This document shows, in pieces, positions 8,875 through 17,473 of a stretch of DNA of 64,000 nt (within the stretch, counting starts at the first letter, position 1; the number at the start of each line of letters is the position of its first letter). Source of the stretch: CAWEYO01 sp963813315 (GTDB taxonomy: Bacteria; Pseudomonadota; Alphaproteobacteria; Rhizobiales; Rhizobiaceae); contig CAWEYO010000018.1 in the NCBI GenBank assembly GCA_963813315.1, forward strand, positions 1-64,000, read 5' to 3'. Under the pieces are notes generated by a model. That model saw only the letters and a list, made by a program, of their open reading frames with translations, searched no databases and was not told the DNA's origin. The position numbers were made by a program, and so were the translations under genes.

Positions 8875-9462
8875 ATGCCGAGGAACGGGATACGCTTTTT
8901 TCGAAGCCGGTTGGGCATCAACAAAGCCGAACTGGCGCGACGCGCCAACACGACACGTCAGCAAATTGGCCGTCTGGAGGCAGATAAACGGAAGCTCTCG
9001 CTGCATTGGGCGACGGTTTTGGCTGAGGTCTTGAACTGCAGCGCCTCAGACTTGATGTTTCCCGACAATGCCAGGCTGGGTGCCGCAGTCCACCGCAACA
9101 TTTTCATGGCATCGGCGAAAGACGCTGATGATTATGCGATCTCACTCCATTCGGACATTCTCCAAAAGTTGACTGCTCCTGCCGACCGGCTGGAGCTGTT
9201 TGAGGTGGATACGAACGATATCCACAAGAGTGCCGCCAAAGGTGACTTCGTGTTGGTCGATCGTGACGCCACTGGCGTTGCAAGGCCGGGCGTTTATCTG
9301 GTCGACGTCGCCGGCGTCCAAAGCTGGCGCTACCTGTCACCATCGGCCACCGGGGATACGGTACTCGTCCACTCTGACAACGAGCAAATGGTGCCAGAGA
9401 CGGTCGCAGAAGGCCGCCTCAAAATTCTTGGCCGCGTCCGCGCCAAACTGGCGGCAATGTAG
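8875..9462 (+). CDS. XRE-type phage repressor-like regulator
   Basis: The 195-residue protein has an N-terminal Cro/CI helix-turn-helix (GINKAELARRANTTRQQIGR, residues ~15-34, then LEADKRKLSLHWATVLAEVL). The C-terminal part (ELFEVDTNDIHKSAAKGDFV, VARPGVYLVDVAGVQSWRYL) resembles the beta-rich S24/LexA-like domain of phage repressors. I could not identify the Ser/Lys catalytic pair with certainty. It probably controls the Gp157-Bet-HNH module that starts 205 bp downstream, where a strong promoter and a near-perfect palindrome lie. Confidence 0.75.
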   Translation: MPRNGIRFFRSRLGINKAELARRANTTRQQIGRLEADKRKLSLHWATVLAEVLNCSASDLMFPDNARLGAAVHRNIFMASAKDADDYAISLHSDILQKLTAPADRLELFEVDTNDIHKSAAKGDFVLVDRDATGVARPGVYLVDVAGVQSWRYLSPSATGDTVLVHSDNEQMVPETVAEGRLKILGRVRAKLAAM

Positions 9463-9522
9463 AAGACAATTCCTGGACATTTTTGCACCTGCCGCCGATC
9501 CGGCGGTCGGCAGGATTCCGTC

Positions 9523-9551
9523 TTGACAATAGGAACCATACGGGCTACATT
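9523..9551 (+). promoter_or_regulatory. Sigma-70-type promoter before prophage module
   Basis: TTGACA at 9523-9528 and TACATT at 9546-9551 are separated by exactly 17 bp. The -35 box is a perfect consensus. The promoter lies about 115 bp upstream of the Gp157 start and would make a transcript running through the palindrome at 9632. Confidence 0.6.
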
Positions 9552-9631
9552 TCATCATAGTTCTGATCCACTGACGGGAGGTTTGTGCAAAAACTACGCT
9601 CAAGAATTCAATAAGTTAGCAGAATGCTCAA

Positions 9632-9652
9632 TTGTATCCATTATGGTAACAA
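9632..9652. promoter_or_regulatory. Near-perfect 21-bp palindromic operator
   Basis: The half sites TTGTATCCAT and ATGGTAACAA flank a central T. All positions are symmetric except the inner A/T swaps. The site sits 16 bp before the start of the Gp157 gene and overlaps a plausible start region. It is the expected size and place for binding by the XRE repressor encoded at 8875-9462. Confidence 0.6.
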
Positions 9653-9667
9653 TAGGGGGGTAGTGTA

Positions 9668-10263
9668 ATGAGTGCGCTTACCGAAAGAGGTGCCCACGCG
9701 CAGGTGTTGGAGCTGCAAGCAGGCGTGGCTCATCTGCAGTCGATCTGCGGCGACGATCCCGAGCTGCTCGCCGACATGATCGAAGGCGAGTTGTCGGTGG
9801 AATCCATCCTGTCGAAATTGATCGCCATGATCACCGAGGACGAGGCTGACGCGCTCGGCCTCAAACTTTATCGCGACAAAATCAGCATCCGCAAAAAACG
9901 GCTTGAGGAGCGCGCCAGTCGCCTGCGGATTTTGGTGGCGTCGCTGGTCAACAGCCTTCCATCCCGACGCTTCAGGAACGAGCTCGCATCCGTCCGCGTC
10001 TTCGACATCGACCCATCCGTCATTGTCGAGGAGGAAGCTGACATCCCCGTCAAGTTCTGGAAGCAGGCCGAGCCGGTCATTGACCTTCCCGCCATCCGCA
10101 AACACTTGAATGAGCGACGCAAGCTGTCTCGATCGGCTGTCGGACTGCCGCAGCGCCGAGGAGAAGGCCGCGGCGGCTGGCCGAGATCGACGGCCTCTTC
10201 CCCGACGTGCCGGGCTGCCGTCTCGACAATGGCGACCTCTCCGTCGCAATCACGGTGGCCTGA
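9668..10263 (+). CDS. Siphovirus Gp157-family protein (frameshifted as given)
   Basis: MSALTERGAHAQVLELQAGV...LADMIEGELSVESILSKLI and LGLKLYRDKISIRKKRLEER match Gp157-like phage proteins, about 190-200 residues with a central coiled coil. The C-terminal part reads in two other frames: CRSAEEKAA near 10150, then LAEIDGLFPDVPGCRLDNGD and LSVAITVA to the stop at 10261. Gp157 members are found beside phage recombination genes, and the bet gene begins 2 bp after the stop. Two single-base shifts are needed near 10130 and 10178; these may be sequence errors. Confidence 0.65.
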
Positions 10264-10264
10264 G

Positions 10265-11223
10265 ATGGGCGAGGCTTTCCGACCCACCCTGGTGCCGCCG
10301 CCGTCCTCGGCGCCGGTCACGCGTCGACTTGACCAAAAAGCAGCTCGATCTGGTGTGGGACATGAACCGGGACCTTTCGCCGCGCGAGTTCGACCAGTTC
10401 ATCGAGACGGCCCGCGCGCTCGGCCTGTCGCCGCTGTCTCGCCAGGTCTGTGCCATTGTCTTCAACAAGGGCCAGCCCGAGCGGCGGCAAATGGCGATCG
10501 TCACCACGATTGCCGGCCTGCGCGCCATCGCCGACCGCTCAGGCACCTATCGACCCGACGACCAGCCGGCCCGCATCGTCTACGATGAAGCTGCCCAGCA
10601 TCCCAAGGCCAATCCGCACGGCATCGTCGAGGGCATCGTCACGCCCTACCGCTTCGCCCATGGTGGCTTGGCACCCGGTGGTCGGCCAGGTGTTCTGGGA
10701 CGAGATCGCCCCGATCCGCGAGAAAGGCGGCGAACGCTGGCTGGACGGCCGCACGCCGTGGCCGGCCCGACCACGCGGTCAGTTCATCAAGTGCTGCGAG
10801 GCGGCTGCGCTGAGGCTCGGCTGGCCGGAGAACCTCGCCAACGTCTATGCCGAGGACGAGGTCGACCGCGCCCGCATGATCGACATCACGCCATCGGAGG
10901 CCGCCGAACAGGCAAAGAAGGAGCGCCTGGAACTCGTCCAGCCTTCCGGAACCATCATTGTCGACATTTGGGACGGCCAGGGCTTGCGAGCCGTCCCGCA
11001 AGGCGAATTCCACGACGTTGTCTCACGCCTCATCCATGATCGCGGGCGCGAGGATCCGGGTCTCCTCCTCGACTGGGCGGAGCAGCAAAAGATTGCGCTG
11101 CGCACCTTCTTCGGTCTGGACAAGGCCGCCGGCCTCGACATCTCGCGGCAGCTCGAAGCGCTCCGCGAACAGCAAGATGATCTCGAGGCGGGCAAGGAGG
11201 TCAGCCATGCGGACTGTGCCTGA
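10265..11223 (+). CDS. bet: Phage recombination protein Bet (RecT/Red-beta family), frameshifted
   Basis: Single-strand annealing protein for phage-type homologous recombination. It starts MGEAFRPTLVPPPSSAPVT, then, one frame over, LTKKQLDLVWDMNRDLSPRE, FDQFIETARALGLSPLSRQV and MAIVTTIAGLRAIADRSGTY, all characteristic of Bet. A second shift near 10670 leads to WHPVVGQVFWDEIAPIREKG and GQFIKCCEAAALRLGWPENL, where ordinary Bet proteins end their core. The C-terminal ~100 residues (GTIIVDIWDGQGLRAVPQGE) form an extension. The stop overlaps the HNH gene start by 17 bp. No paired exonuclease gene is visible in this window. Confidence 0.75.
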
Positions 11224-11671
11224 ATGGATCGGAGAGACGCCGGAAACGGCCGTTCCGCTCCGCGTCAAATTGCGCGTCTTCGACACCCACGGCGGCCGCT
11301 GCCACTGGAGCGGCAAGAAAATTGCCGCCGGCGACCGCTGGGACGTCGACCACGTGCGCGCCCTGATCAATGGCGGCGAGAACCGGGAGAGCAATCTGGC
11401 GCCGATCCTGCGCGAGAAGCACAGGGAGAAGACCGCGCGCGACGTCGACGAGAAGGCGAAGGTGGCGCGCATCCGCGCCAAGCATTTCGGGCTCTGGCCG
11501 AAAAGCCATTTCCGAAATCCCGTCGCAAGACCCGTCCGCACAGGGCAAGTGAGCGCCGTAGGGTTCTGCCGCGAATTGCGGGATGGCGGCCCGCTCGAAC
11601 AAGGACAAATGTCGACGACCGGTGGTGACGCGTTCAGCTCATTCGATCGGGATCCCAAAGGGGAGCAATAA
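11207..11671 (+). CDS. HNH endonuclease
   Basis: The 154-residue protein contains a compact HNH nuclease domain: GGRCHWSGKKI as the zinc/strand element, WDVDHVRALINGG with the catalytic DH, NRESNLAPILREKH as the N and second H. A basic helix follows (KHREKTARDVDEKAKVARIR). After LWPKSHF the C-terminus differs from related proteins and may be out of frame. The gene overlaps the end of bet and probably belongs to the same transcript. A partial second copy lies at 12544. Confidence 0.75.
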   Translation: MRTVPEWIGETPETAVPLRVKLRVFDTHGGRCHWSGKKIAAGDRWDVDHVRALINGGENRESNLAPILREKHREKTARDVDEKAKVARIRAKHFGLWPKSHFRNPVARPVRTGQVSAVGFCRELRDGGPLEQGQMSTTGGDAFSSFDRDPKGEQ

Positions 11672-11779
11672 GAAACGCTCCGTCTCGCATGGCCGTGCCC
11701 GGTCCTTTGGCACCAACTCTTTGTTTTACGCAGTCGCGGACAGTAAACCAGTTTCCACTTTTCCCGGAATTGCTCCAGG

Positions 11780-12193
11780 TCAGAACTCCCAGGGAGATAC
11801 CAGGTTGAGGCCGGCGGTCGCGAAGTCGCCGAGGTTTCGCGTGGCAAGGCGACCGCCATTGACCAGCGCAATTGCAGCAATCATGCCGTCGGGTGCTGAC
11901 ATCGATCGCCCTTGACGCACCGCCCTACCCATTATTTCACCGTAGGCCATCGCGGCTTCCTCAGTCAGCCCGTAGATGCGATCGGCGAAGCGGCGACGCC
12001 AGTCGGACAATCCCCGCTCCAACCGGTCGGCACGCTCGTCTGGTCGTATTTTCTGGATACCAAAAGCGATCTCCGCGATCGTTACCGTTGGAAGCGCAAG
12101 CTCGACATCGTACCGGACGAGCCAAGCGATGACCGCTTCGCTCGGAGACCTCTTCAGCGTTTCGGAAATGATGTTCGTGTCCAAAAAGATCAA
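11780..12193 (-). CDS. vapC: PIN-domain toxin of a VapBC module
   Basis: The 137-residue protein begins MIFLDTNIISETLKR with the first acidic residue (D5) of the PIN ribonuclease site. TVTIAEIAFGI supplies the conserved Glu, and SAPDGMIAAIAL the later Asp. LATRNLGDFATAGLNLVSPW is the usual C-terminal strand, as in FitB/VapC proteins. Toxins of this kind cleave RNA, often tRNA or rRNA. Its start overlaps the antitoxin stop by 4 bp. The pair stands alone on the minus strand between two HNH copies. Confidence 0.85.
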   Translation of the reverse strand: MIFLDTNIISETLKRSPSEAVIAWLVRYDVELALPTVTIAEIAFGIQKIRPDERADRLERGLSDWRRRFADRIYGLTEEAAMAYGEIMGRAVRQGRSMSAPDGMIAAIALVNGGRLATRNLGDFATAGLNLVSPWEF

Positions 12194-12462
12194 AGGTCAA
12201 TGCCTTTATGGCCCTGCCAACTTTCCTTAATGACGGCCTCGAGATCCAAATCGGTCCCGTACTGGGCTGAAAGACGGGAATAAAATGACGTCGCCGGCTC
12301 ACGCCCTGCCTCGCGGACCTCATAGGATTCTAGCGCGCGCTCGACAACATCTGCAATCGAACGGTTTTCACGGCGGGCAAGCCGGCGAGCAAGATCACGG
12401 GCCTTTGCGCTGCGTACGGAAAGCTGAGGTTCGGCCAAAACGAGCTCCTTCGAAGCAAACAT
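12190..12462 (-). CDS. vapB: VapB-like antitoxin
   Basis: From the ATG at 12462 the protein is 90 residues: MFASKELVLAEPQLSVRSAK, then ARDLARRLARRENRSIADVV, a DNA-binding N-terminal half of the PSK/VapB type. The acidic C-terminal part (GTDLDLEAVIKESWQGHKGI) should bind and block the toxin. An upstream ATG at 12519 exists but the extra residues look unlike the family. Such antitoxins usually repress their own promoter. Confidence 0.75.
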   Translation of the reverse strand: MFASKELVLAEPQLSVRSAKARDLARRLARRENRSIADVVERALESYEVREAGREPATSFYSRLSAQYGTDLDLEAVIKESWQGHKGIDL

Positions 12463-12543
12463 AACTCCGAATTTCACTGATGGCAAGATGGCAGGAGATG
12501 GCATGGTATTACGCCGCATGTCTCAGAAGGCCCTCGTCGCCCC

Positions 12544-12992
12544 GACGTAAAATCGCCGCCGGCGACCGCTGGGACGTCGATCACGTACGTGCCCTGATCA
12601 ATGGCGGCGAGAACCGGGAGACCAATCTGGCGCCAATCCTGCGCGAGAAGCACAAGGAGAAGACCGCGCGCGACGTCGACGAGAAAGCCAAGGTGGCGCG
12701 CGTCCGCGCCAAGCATTTGGGCCTCTGGCCGAAGAGCCATTTCGAAATCCCTCGCAGGGCCCGTCCGCACTGGGCTGATGACCGCCGAGGGTTCTGCCTC
12801 GAATTGGGAGATGGGCGCCCGCTTGAACAAGGCCAAGTGCCGCTCCCCGGTGTTGATGCGCCAAGAGACAATAGGTGTGACGGTCAACATATGTCCTCGG
12901 GCGACGCACCGTGTCGCATGGGTTCGTGCTCGGTCCCTTTGGCGTCCGGAGCCAGTCGCTCAGGAACCTCGGATGGCTGCGACCCCTGTTAA
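12544..12992 (+). pseudogene. Truncated second copy of the HNH gene
   Basis: KIAAGDRWDVDHVRALINGG onward matches the HNH gene at 11320-11600 almost residue for residue, including RAKHLGLWPKSHF and the odd tail GFCLELGDGRPLEQGQ. The first ~38 codons are missing, so the zinc/strand element is incomplete. Similarity also continues beyond the first gene's stop region (GCTCGGTCCCTTTGGC against GCCCGGTCCTTTGGC), so the duplicated unit is DNA, not just gene. Confidence 0.7.
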
Positions 12993-13004
12993 TGACCTGA
13001 ATTA

Positions 13005-13180
13005 ACAGGGCCCGGCCACGATTTTTGTCTCTTGATGAACTTGGCGGCCTAATGAACATTGTCGCACTGACAAATTCCATCGGGAGGAATTGGTCCGGCG
13101 TGGGTAGCGCGCCGCAATCGATCGGCACCAGACCGGCGTCTGCGATGGCTCGTGGCACAATCTTGCGATGCCAGGACTGT
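13005..13180 (-). pseudogene. Possible NAD(P)-dependent oxidoreductase C-terminal remnant
   Basis: On the minus strand IVPRAIADAGLVPIDCGALP and TPDQFLPMEFVSATMFI resemble the end of NADPH-F420-reductase-like dinucleotide-binding proteins. It is divergent from the TetR relic next to it, a common regulator-enzyme pairing. The N-terminal Rossmann fold is missing. This is a weak call. Confidence 0.3.
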
Positions 13181-13400
13181 TCGACCGGAGATCCCGTGCT
13201 ACAAAGCTTGGCACAACGGATGCCGTCATGTTCTGGAACGAGGCTTTGCGCCAACGAGCCTTGCGGATATCGCAACGGCCTCGGGCGTGCCGCTCGGCAA
13301 CATCTATCACTATTTCCCACTATTTTCGTGGCAGAAGAACCGATGCGCCATTAGATGCAGCGGCCGCATCGATGAAATCAGTGCTGCTGCTCTCGCGTGA
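13163..13400 (+). pseudogene. TetR-family regulator N-terminal remnant
   Basis: ERGFAPTSLADIATASGVPL followed by GNIYHYFP is the diagnostic helix-turn-helix of TetR/AcrR regulators. The residues before it are partly in a second frame, and the ligand-binding domain is replaced by unrelated sequence ending near 13400. It is a truncated gene. Confidence 0.6.
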
Positions 13401-13440
13401 TGACTTTTCGGGGAACGTCATCCCACTCTAAGTTTATCCT

Positions 13441-13845
13441 CTATTCCTCGTCCGGCTCGGGTGCCTTGGATTTCAGCGAAGAGAGCTTGGCGAAAACCGC
13501 GTTCGCGTCGAGTTCACCCTCTTCATCGCGGTCTTTCCGGGTTTCTGCAGGCAGGCGCTCGGTGAGAGAGGCGGGCAGCAGCGTATCGCCGGCAGGTGCC
13601 GGTGGCTGCTGACCGCGCGATGCGCGATGCACTTCCATATCGAGGTCGATCTGCGAGCACAGGCCAAGAGTAACCGGGTCCATCGGCACCAGATTGGCCG
13701 AGTTCCAGTGTTTGCGATCACGGATCTTTACCTTGCTCCTCCGGTACTCCGGCACGATATGACAGAAGTTCGCCCTCGTCATCATGGTGGAGGAACGCAG
13801 CGAGAGGTCGCACAGCCAGCAAGTACTGACCGGCGCATTGATCAT
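13441..13845 (-). CDS. Hypothetical protein with acidic C-terminus
   Basis: The frame from ATG at 13845 gives about 134 residues, including ANFCHIVPEYRRSKVKIRDR and KHWNSANLVPMDPVTLGLCS, and ends in a charged tail (DRDEEGELDANAVFAKLSSL). I do not recognise a family. The tail composition looks like real coding sequence, possibly the end of a longer gene truncated upstream. Confidence 0.3.
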   Translation of the reverse strand: MINAPVSTCWLCDLSLRSSTMMTRANFCHIVPEYRRSKVKIRDRKHWNSANLVPMDPVTLGLCSQIDLDMEVHRASRGQQPPAPAGDTLLPASLTERLPAETRKDRDEEGELDANAVFAKLSSLKSKAPEPDEE

Positions 13846-13931
13846 CCTGTCCACCACTGTGTTTACGAAGTTTCTATGCCGCTGGCCTGATCGAATCTCC
13901 CGGCGCAGACGTCTACAGTGGCATTGCACCG

Positions 13932-14528
13932 TTGGGCGAGCCGTTGTTTTGGGTGTGCTTTGCGCTATCCATGATAGCCTGGCTGGTCCGCATTCCAGCT
14001 GTTCTCGCTCTTGCTATCCTTATCGCCTTGACCGTGTGGGTGCCGAAGATGGACCTGATACGATCGGAGGCGGGGCTGGCGCAGGCGCGCGCCTTCCTGG
14101 ACGTGCAGAGATGGGCGCGCGCGTCAACCCCCACCGGCTCGCTGTTCATGACCGATCCGGGCCAGGCCTACGGCTGGCGTGAGCACTCGGAGCGCCCTTC
14201 CTTCGGAACGCTGCGCGAATGGCTCTATTCCGGCTGGATCTACAACACCCAATTGGCGGTGATGAAGGAAGGGCTGCGGCGGGCGGGGGTGCTCGGCTTG
14301 CGCGTAGACGATTACATTGCCGCCGACCGCACTGCGCCAGGTACTGCCCGCGCCAAGATCACCCGCGACGCCAGCCAGGCATACCACAGCAAGGACGATG
14401 CCTGGCGTCGTCAGATGGCACGCGAAGAGCAAATCAGGTTCTTCGTCATGGACAAGACGAAGATGGCTGGTGCGCGCCCCAGCGATGTGGTGTTCGAGAA
14501 CGATCGCTATCTTGTCGTGAAGCCGTAG
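13932..14528 (+). CDS. C-terminal part of a membrane protein (DUF6798-like)
   Basis: The ~198 residues begin with one membrane segment (AWLVRIPAVLALAILIALTV) and continue as a soluble domain: ASTPTGSLFMTDPGQAYGWR, HSERPSFGTLREWLYSGWIY. This resembles the C-terminal domain of large polytopic proteins of the DUF6798 type. The expected 8-12 upstream membrane helices are absent, so the gene is truncated. It stands alone between accessory relics and a palindromic repeat. Confidence 0.45.
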   Translation: MGEPLFWVCFALSMIAWLVRIPAVLALAILIALTVWVPKMDLIRSEAGLAQARAFLDVQRWARASTPTGSLFMTDPGQAYGWREHSERPSFGTLREWLYSGWIYNTQLAVMKEGLRRAGVLGLRVDDYIAADRTAPGTARAKITRDASQAYHSKDDAWRRQMAREEQIRFFVMDKTKMAGARPSDVVFENDRYLVVKP

Positions 14529-14590
14529 CGCTGAGCAGGCGAAGTTGATCGGGTCGGATGCGGGCTTGCATAGTTGGAACCCGACGTACT

Positions 14591-14692
14591 AGAGCATGCC
14601 CGAAAAGTGCATAGCGGTTTTCAGAAAAGATCATGCGAAATCAAAGAATTAGAGCGCCGTAACGACTCCAATTGAAATCATCGCGCTCTAGG
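14591..14692. repeat. Palindromic intergenic repeat (GCATG...CGAAAAGTG type)
   Basis: GCATGCCCGAAAAGTGCATA, GCGGTTTTC and GATCATGC form a hairpin, followed by a second arm pair (AGAGCG...CGCTCT). Related copies stand at 19138-19212 and, doubled, at 26378-26505. It is a dispersed rhizobial intergenic element. Confidence 0.7.
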
Positions 14693-14753
14693 CGGCGATC
14701 GATTGTCAGCGGTGCCCCCGCGGTCTAGCTGAGATCGCGTTGGCGGCTGTTTC

Positions 14754-15749
14754 TCACAGGATGCGGATTTCGACAGGAACGGGCGTCGCGATTTCGAGCG
14801 GATTGCGAAGCGGCAATCCGAACGGTGCAGCCTCTATTTCGAAAATATCTCCAGCCTGCGTCTTGATGCCATCCGCAAAGGACAGGGTTGCGGTCCCGAA
14901 CATATGGACGTGCACGTCTCCCGGCTGGCGGAAAACCGGATATTTGAAGTGGTGGTGTTCCAGATTGGCAATGCTGTGAGACATGTTCGCCTCGCCGGAG
15001 AGGAAGGGCTTTTCCCATAGCGTGTTGCCGGCACGAACGATGCGGGAATTACCTGAAATGTCGTGGGGCAACGCGCCCACCAGAATTTCCGGCCCGAAGG
15101 ATGCATTCCTCAGTTTTGAATGCGCGAGATAGAGATAGTTCATGCGTTCCGTGACATGGTCGGAAAACTCGTTTGCGAGCGCGAAGCCGACGCGCAAGGG
15201 TACCCCGTCGTCACCGATGACGTAAATGCCCGCGACCTCCGGCTCCTCGCCCGCATCCCTGGCGAATTCCGGCGAAACGAGCGGCGAACCGGGCGCGACG
15301 ACCATGGTTCCGTTGCCCTTGTAGAACCATTCCGGTTGAACGCCCGCCTCGCCCTTTTTCGGCTTGCCGCCTTCCAGTCCCATGCGAAACATCTTCATGG
15401 AGTCCGTAAGGGCGGCATCCTCGCTTTCTGGATCGAGCTTCTTGTGCATGGCATCACGCGTCTCCGCCGAACCGAGATGCGTGAGGCCGGTTCCTGTGAC
15501 GTGCAAATGCGCCGGGTCTGGATGGCTGACCGGCGTCAACAGGCGGCCTTGCCTGTAGAGGAGCTCGAGGTCGACCGCTTCGTCAAGCCCGCGCCGTTCG
15601 ACAAGTTCCTGAAGGCCGGCATTGGTTCGCGCCGCTTCCAGAGCGAGCCCATGGACGGTTGCGGGACCCCTGACGGTTCTTGCCGTGCCGTTGTTCCGAA
15701 CCACGACACGCACGTTGCCGAACTCATCGGCCGTCTGGGAAATCAGCAT
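14754..15749 (-). CDS. AraD1 / GguC family protein (fumarylacetoacetase-like fold)
   Basis: The 331-residue protein starts MLISQTADEFGNVRVVVR, the usual start of the GguC/AraD1 family; an upstream ATG at 15791 adds 14 unlikely residues. The C-terminal half carries FAH-superfamily features: NEFSDHVTERMNYLYLAHSK, GPEILVGALPHDISGNSRIV and GDIFEIEAAPFGLPLRNPL. Members act on 2-keto-3-deoxy sugar acids such as 2-keto-3-deoxy-L-arabinonate or are of unknown role beside sugar transporters. No sugar genes adjoin it here, so the substrate is open. Confidence 0.8.
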   Translation of the reverse strand: MLISQTADEFGNVRVVVRNNGTARTVRGPATVHGLALEAARTNAGLQELVERRGLDEAVDLELLYRQGRLLTPVSHPDPAHLHVTGTGLTHLGSAETRDAMHKKLDPESEDAALTDSMKMFRMGLEGGKPKKGEAGVQPEWFYKGNGTMVVAPGSPLVSPEFARDAGEEPEVAGIYVIGDDGVPLRVGFALANEFSDHVTERMNYLYLAHSKLRNASFGPEILVGALPHDISGNSRIVRAGNTLWEKPFLSGEANMSHSIANLEHHHFKYPVFRQPGDVHVHMFGTATLSFADGIKTQAGDIFEIEAAPFGLPLRNPLEIATPVPVEIRIL

Positions 15750-15920
15750 TGGTCCCAATCCAGAGAGTGAAGGGCAGATTTTCCCTACCATTTTGCGGGA
15801 AATGATGCACTACAGCTCATCGTTCATTGTCTACTGCGCAACAGGTCGGGTTTTCCTCGCGTTGCCATTTTCGGGCGGAAGCAGGAGAATGCGCGATCGG
15901 TCGAGATCAGGAGATAGACG

Positions 15921-17426
15921 ATGATCGAATATGGCCATTTCATCGGCGGCAAGCGCGTCGCCGGAACCAGCGGGCGCAAGCAGGACGTCATGCAGCCCAT
16001 GGACGGCACGGTGCGCGGCACTGTCGCCCTGGCCTCGGCCGAGGAGTTGAAGCGCAGCGGTCGAAAACGCCAAGGCGGCGCAGCCCGCCTGGGCAGCCAC
16101 CAACCCGCAGCGCCGCGTGCGCGTGCTGATGCGGTTCCTCGAACTCGTGCAACCGCGACTATGACGAACTGGCCGAAATCCTGGCGCGCGAGCACGGCAA
16201 GACGATCGCCGACGCCAAGGGCGACATCCAGCGCGGCCTTGAAGTGGTCGAGGTCTGCATCGGCGCGCCGCACATGATGAAGGGCGAATTCACCGACGGC
16301 GCCGGCCCCGGCATCGACGTCTATTCGATGCGTCAGCCGCTCGGCGTGGTCGCCGGCATCACGCCGTTCAATTTCCCGGCGATGATCCCGCTGTGGAAGA
16401 TCGCGCCGGCGATCGCCTGCGGCAACGCCTTCATCCTGAAGCCTTCGGAGCGCGATCCCGGCGTGCCGATGCGCATTGCCGAGACTGTTCATCGAAGCAG
16501 GGCTTCCGGCCGGCATCCTCAACGTCGTCAACGGCGACAAGGAAGTGGTCGACGCGATCCTCGACGATCCGGACATCAAGGCTGTCGGCTTCGTCGGCTC
16601 CACGCCGATCGCGCACTACATCTATAGCCGCGGTTGCGCGGCGGGAAAGCGCGTCGCAGTGCTTCGGCGGCGCCAAGAACCACATGATCATCATGCCCGA
16701 CGCCGACATGGACCAGACGGTCGACGCGCTGATCGGCGCCGGCTACGGCTCGGCCGGCGAGCGCTGCATGGCGATCTCGGTCGCCGTGCCGGTCGGCAAG
16801 GAAACGGCCGACCGGCTGATGGAGCAAGCTGATTCCGCGCGTCGAAAGCCTGAAGGTCGGCCCGTCGACCGAATTCGTCGGCCGATTTCGGTCCGCTGGT
16901 GACCAAGGCAGGCGCTGGAGCGCGTCAAAGGGTTATGTCGATATCGGCGTCAAGGAAGGCGCCAAGCTCGTGGTCGACGGCCGCGGCTTCACCATGCAGG
17001 GCTACGAGAACGGCTACTACATGGGCGGCTGCCTGTTCGACGAGGTGACGGCCGACATGCGCATCTACAAGGAAGAGATCTTCGGGCCCGTGCTTTCGGT
17101 GGTGCGCGCGCCGAACTACGAAAATGCGATCAAGCTCGCCAACGACCACGAGATGGGCAACGGCGTCGCGATATTCACCCGCGACGGCGACGCTGCGCGC
17201 GACTTTGCCTCCCGGGTGCAGGTCGGCATGGTCGGCGTCAACGTGCCGATCCCGGTGCCGATCGCCTACTACACTTTCGGCGGCTGGAAGGCGTCGGGCT
17301 TCGGCGACCTCAACCAGCACGGACACGGACGCGTTCCGCTTCTACACCAAGACCAAGACGGTGACCTCGCGCTGGCCGTCCGGCATCAAGGACGGCGCGG
17401 AATTCGTCATCCCGACGATGAACTGA
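15921..17426 (+). CDS. mmsA: CoA-acylating methylmalonate-semialdehyde dehydrogenase (frameshifted as given)
   Basis: The enzyme converts methylmalonate or malonate semialdehyde to propionyl- or acetyl-CoA in valine and inositol breakdown. Frame-corrected, it is about 498 residues. GITPFNFPAMIPLWKIAPAI binds cofactor, FVGSTPIAHYIY, GAKNHMIIMPDADMD, and GSAGERCMAISVAVP holds the catalytic Cys in the CMAIS context specific to this family. VNVPIPVPIAYYTFGGWK and the end KTKTVTSRWPSG are also specific. About nine single extra bases occur (near 16056, 16150, 16484, 16656, 16825, 16877, 16910, 16930, 17323), none in long homopolymers. The hydroxyproline pathway needs a different aldehyde dehydrogenase, so this one is not evidence for it. 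Confidence 0.85.
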
Positions 17427-17439
17427 ACGTCCACGGCAA

Positions 17440-17467
17440 GAAGCCCGGCGAACATCCCGGGCTTTTT
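17440..17467 (+). terminator. Rho-independent terminator after mmsA
   Basis: AGCCCGG and CCGGGCT pair around a short loop, followed by TTTTTCTC. It lies between the convergent mmsA and GntR genes. Confidence 0.75.
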
Positions 17468-17473
17468 CTCCTG

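Noticed and set aside
9641..10249. Minus-strand frame opposite the Gp157 gene
   Set aside because: The plus strand carries the Gp157 motifs, promoter and operator; the opposite frame is compositionally a shadow.
15921..17426. Aldehyde dehydrogenase as the 2-oxoglutarate semialdehyde step of hydroxyproline breakdown
   Set aside because: The CMAIS active site, GAKNHMIIMPDAD and the C-terminal WPSG motifs are specific to methylmalonate-semialdehyde dehydrogenase.
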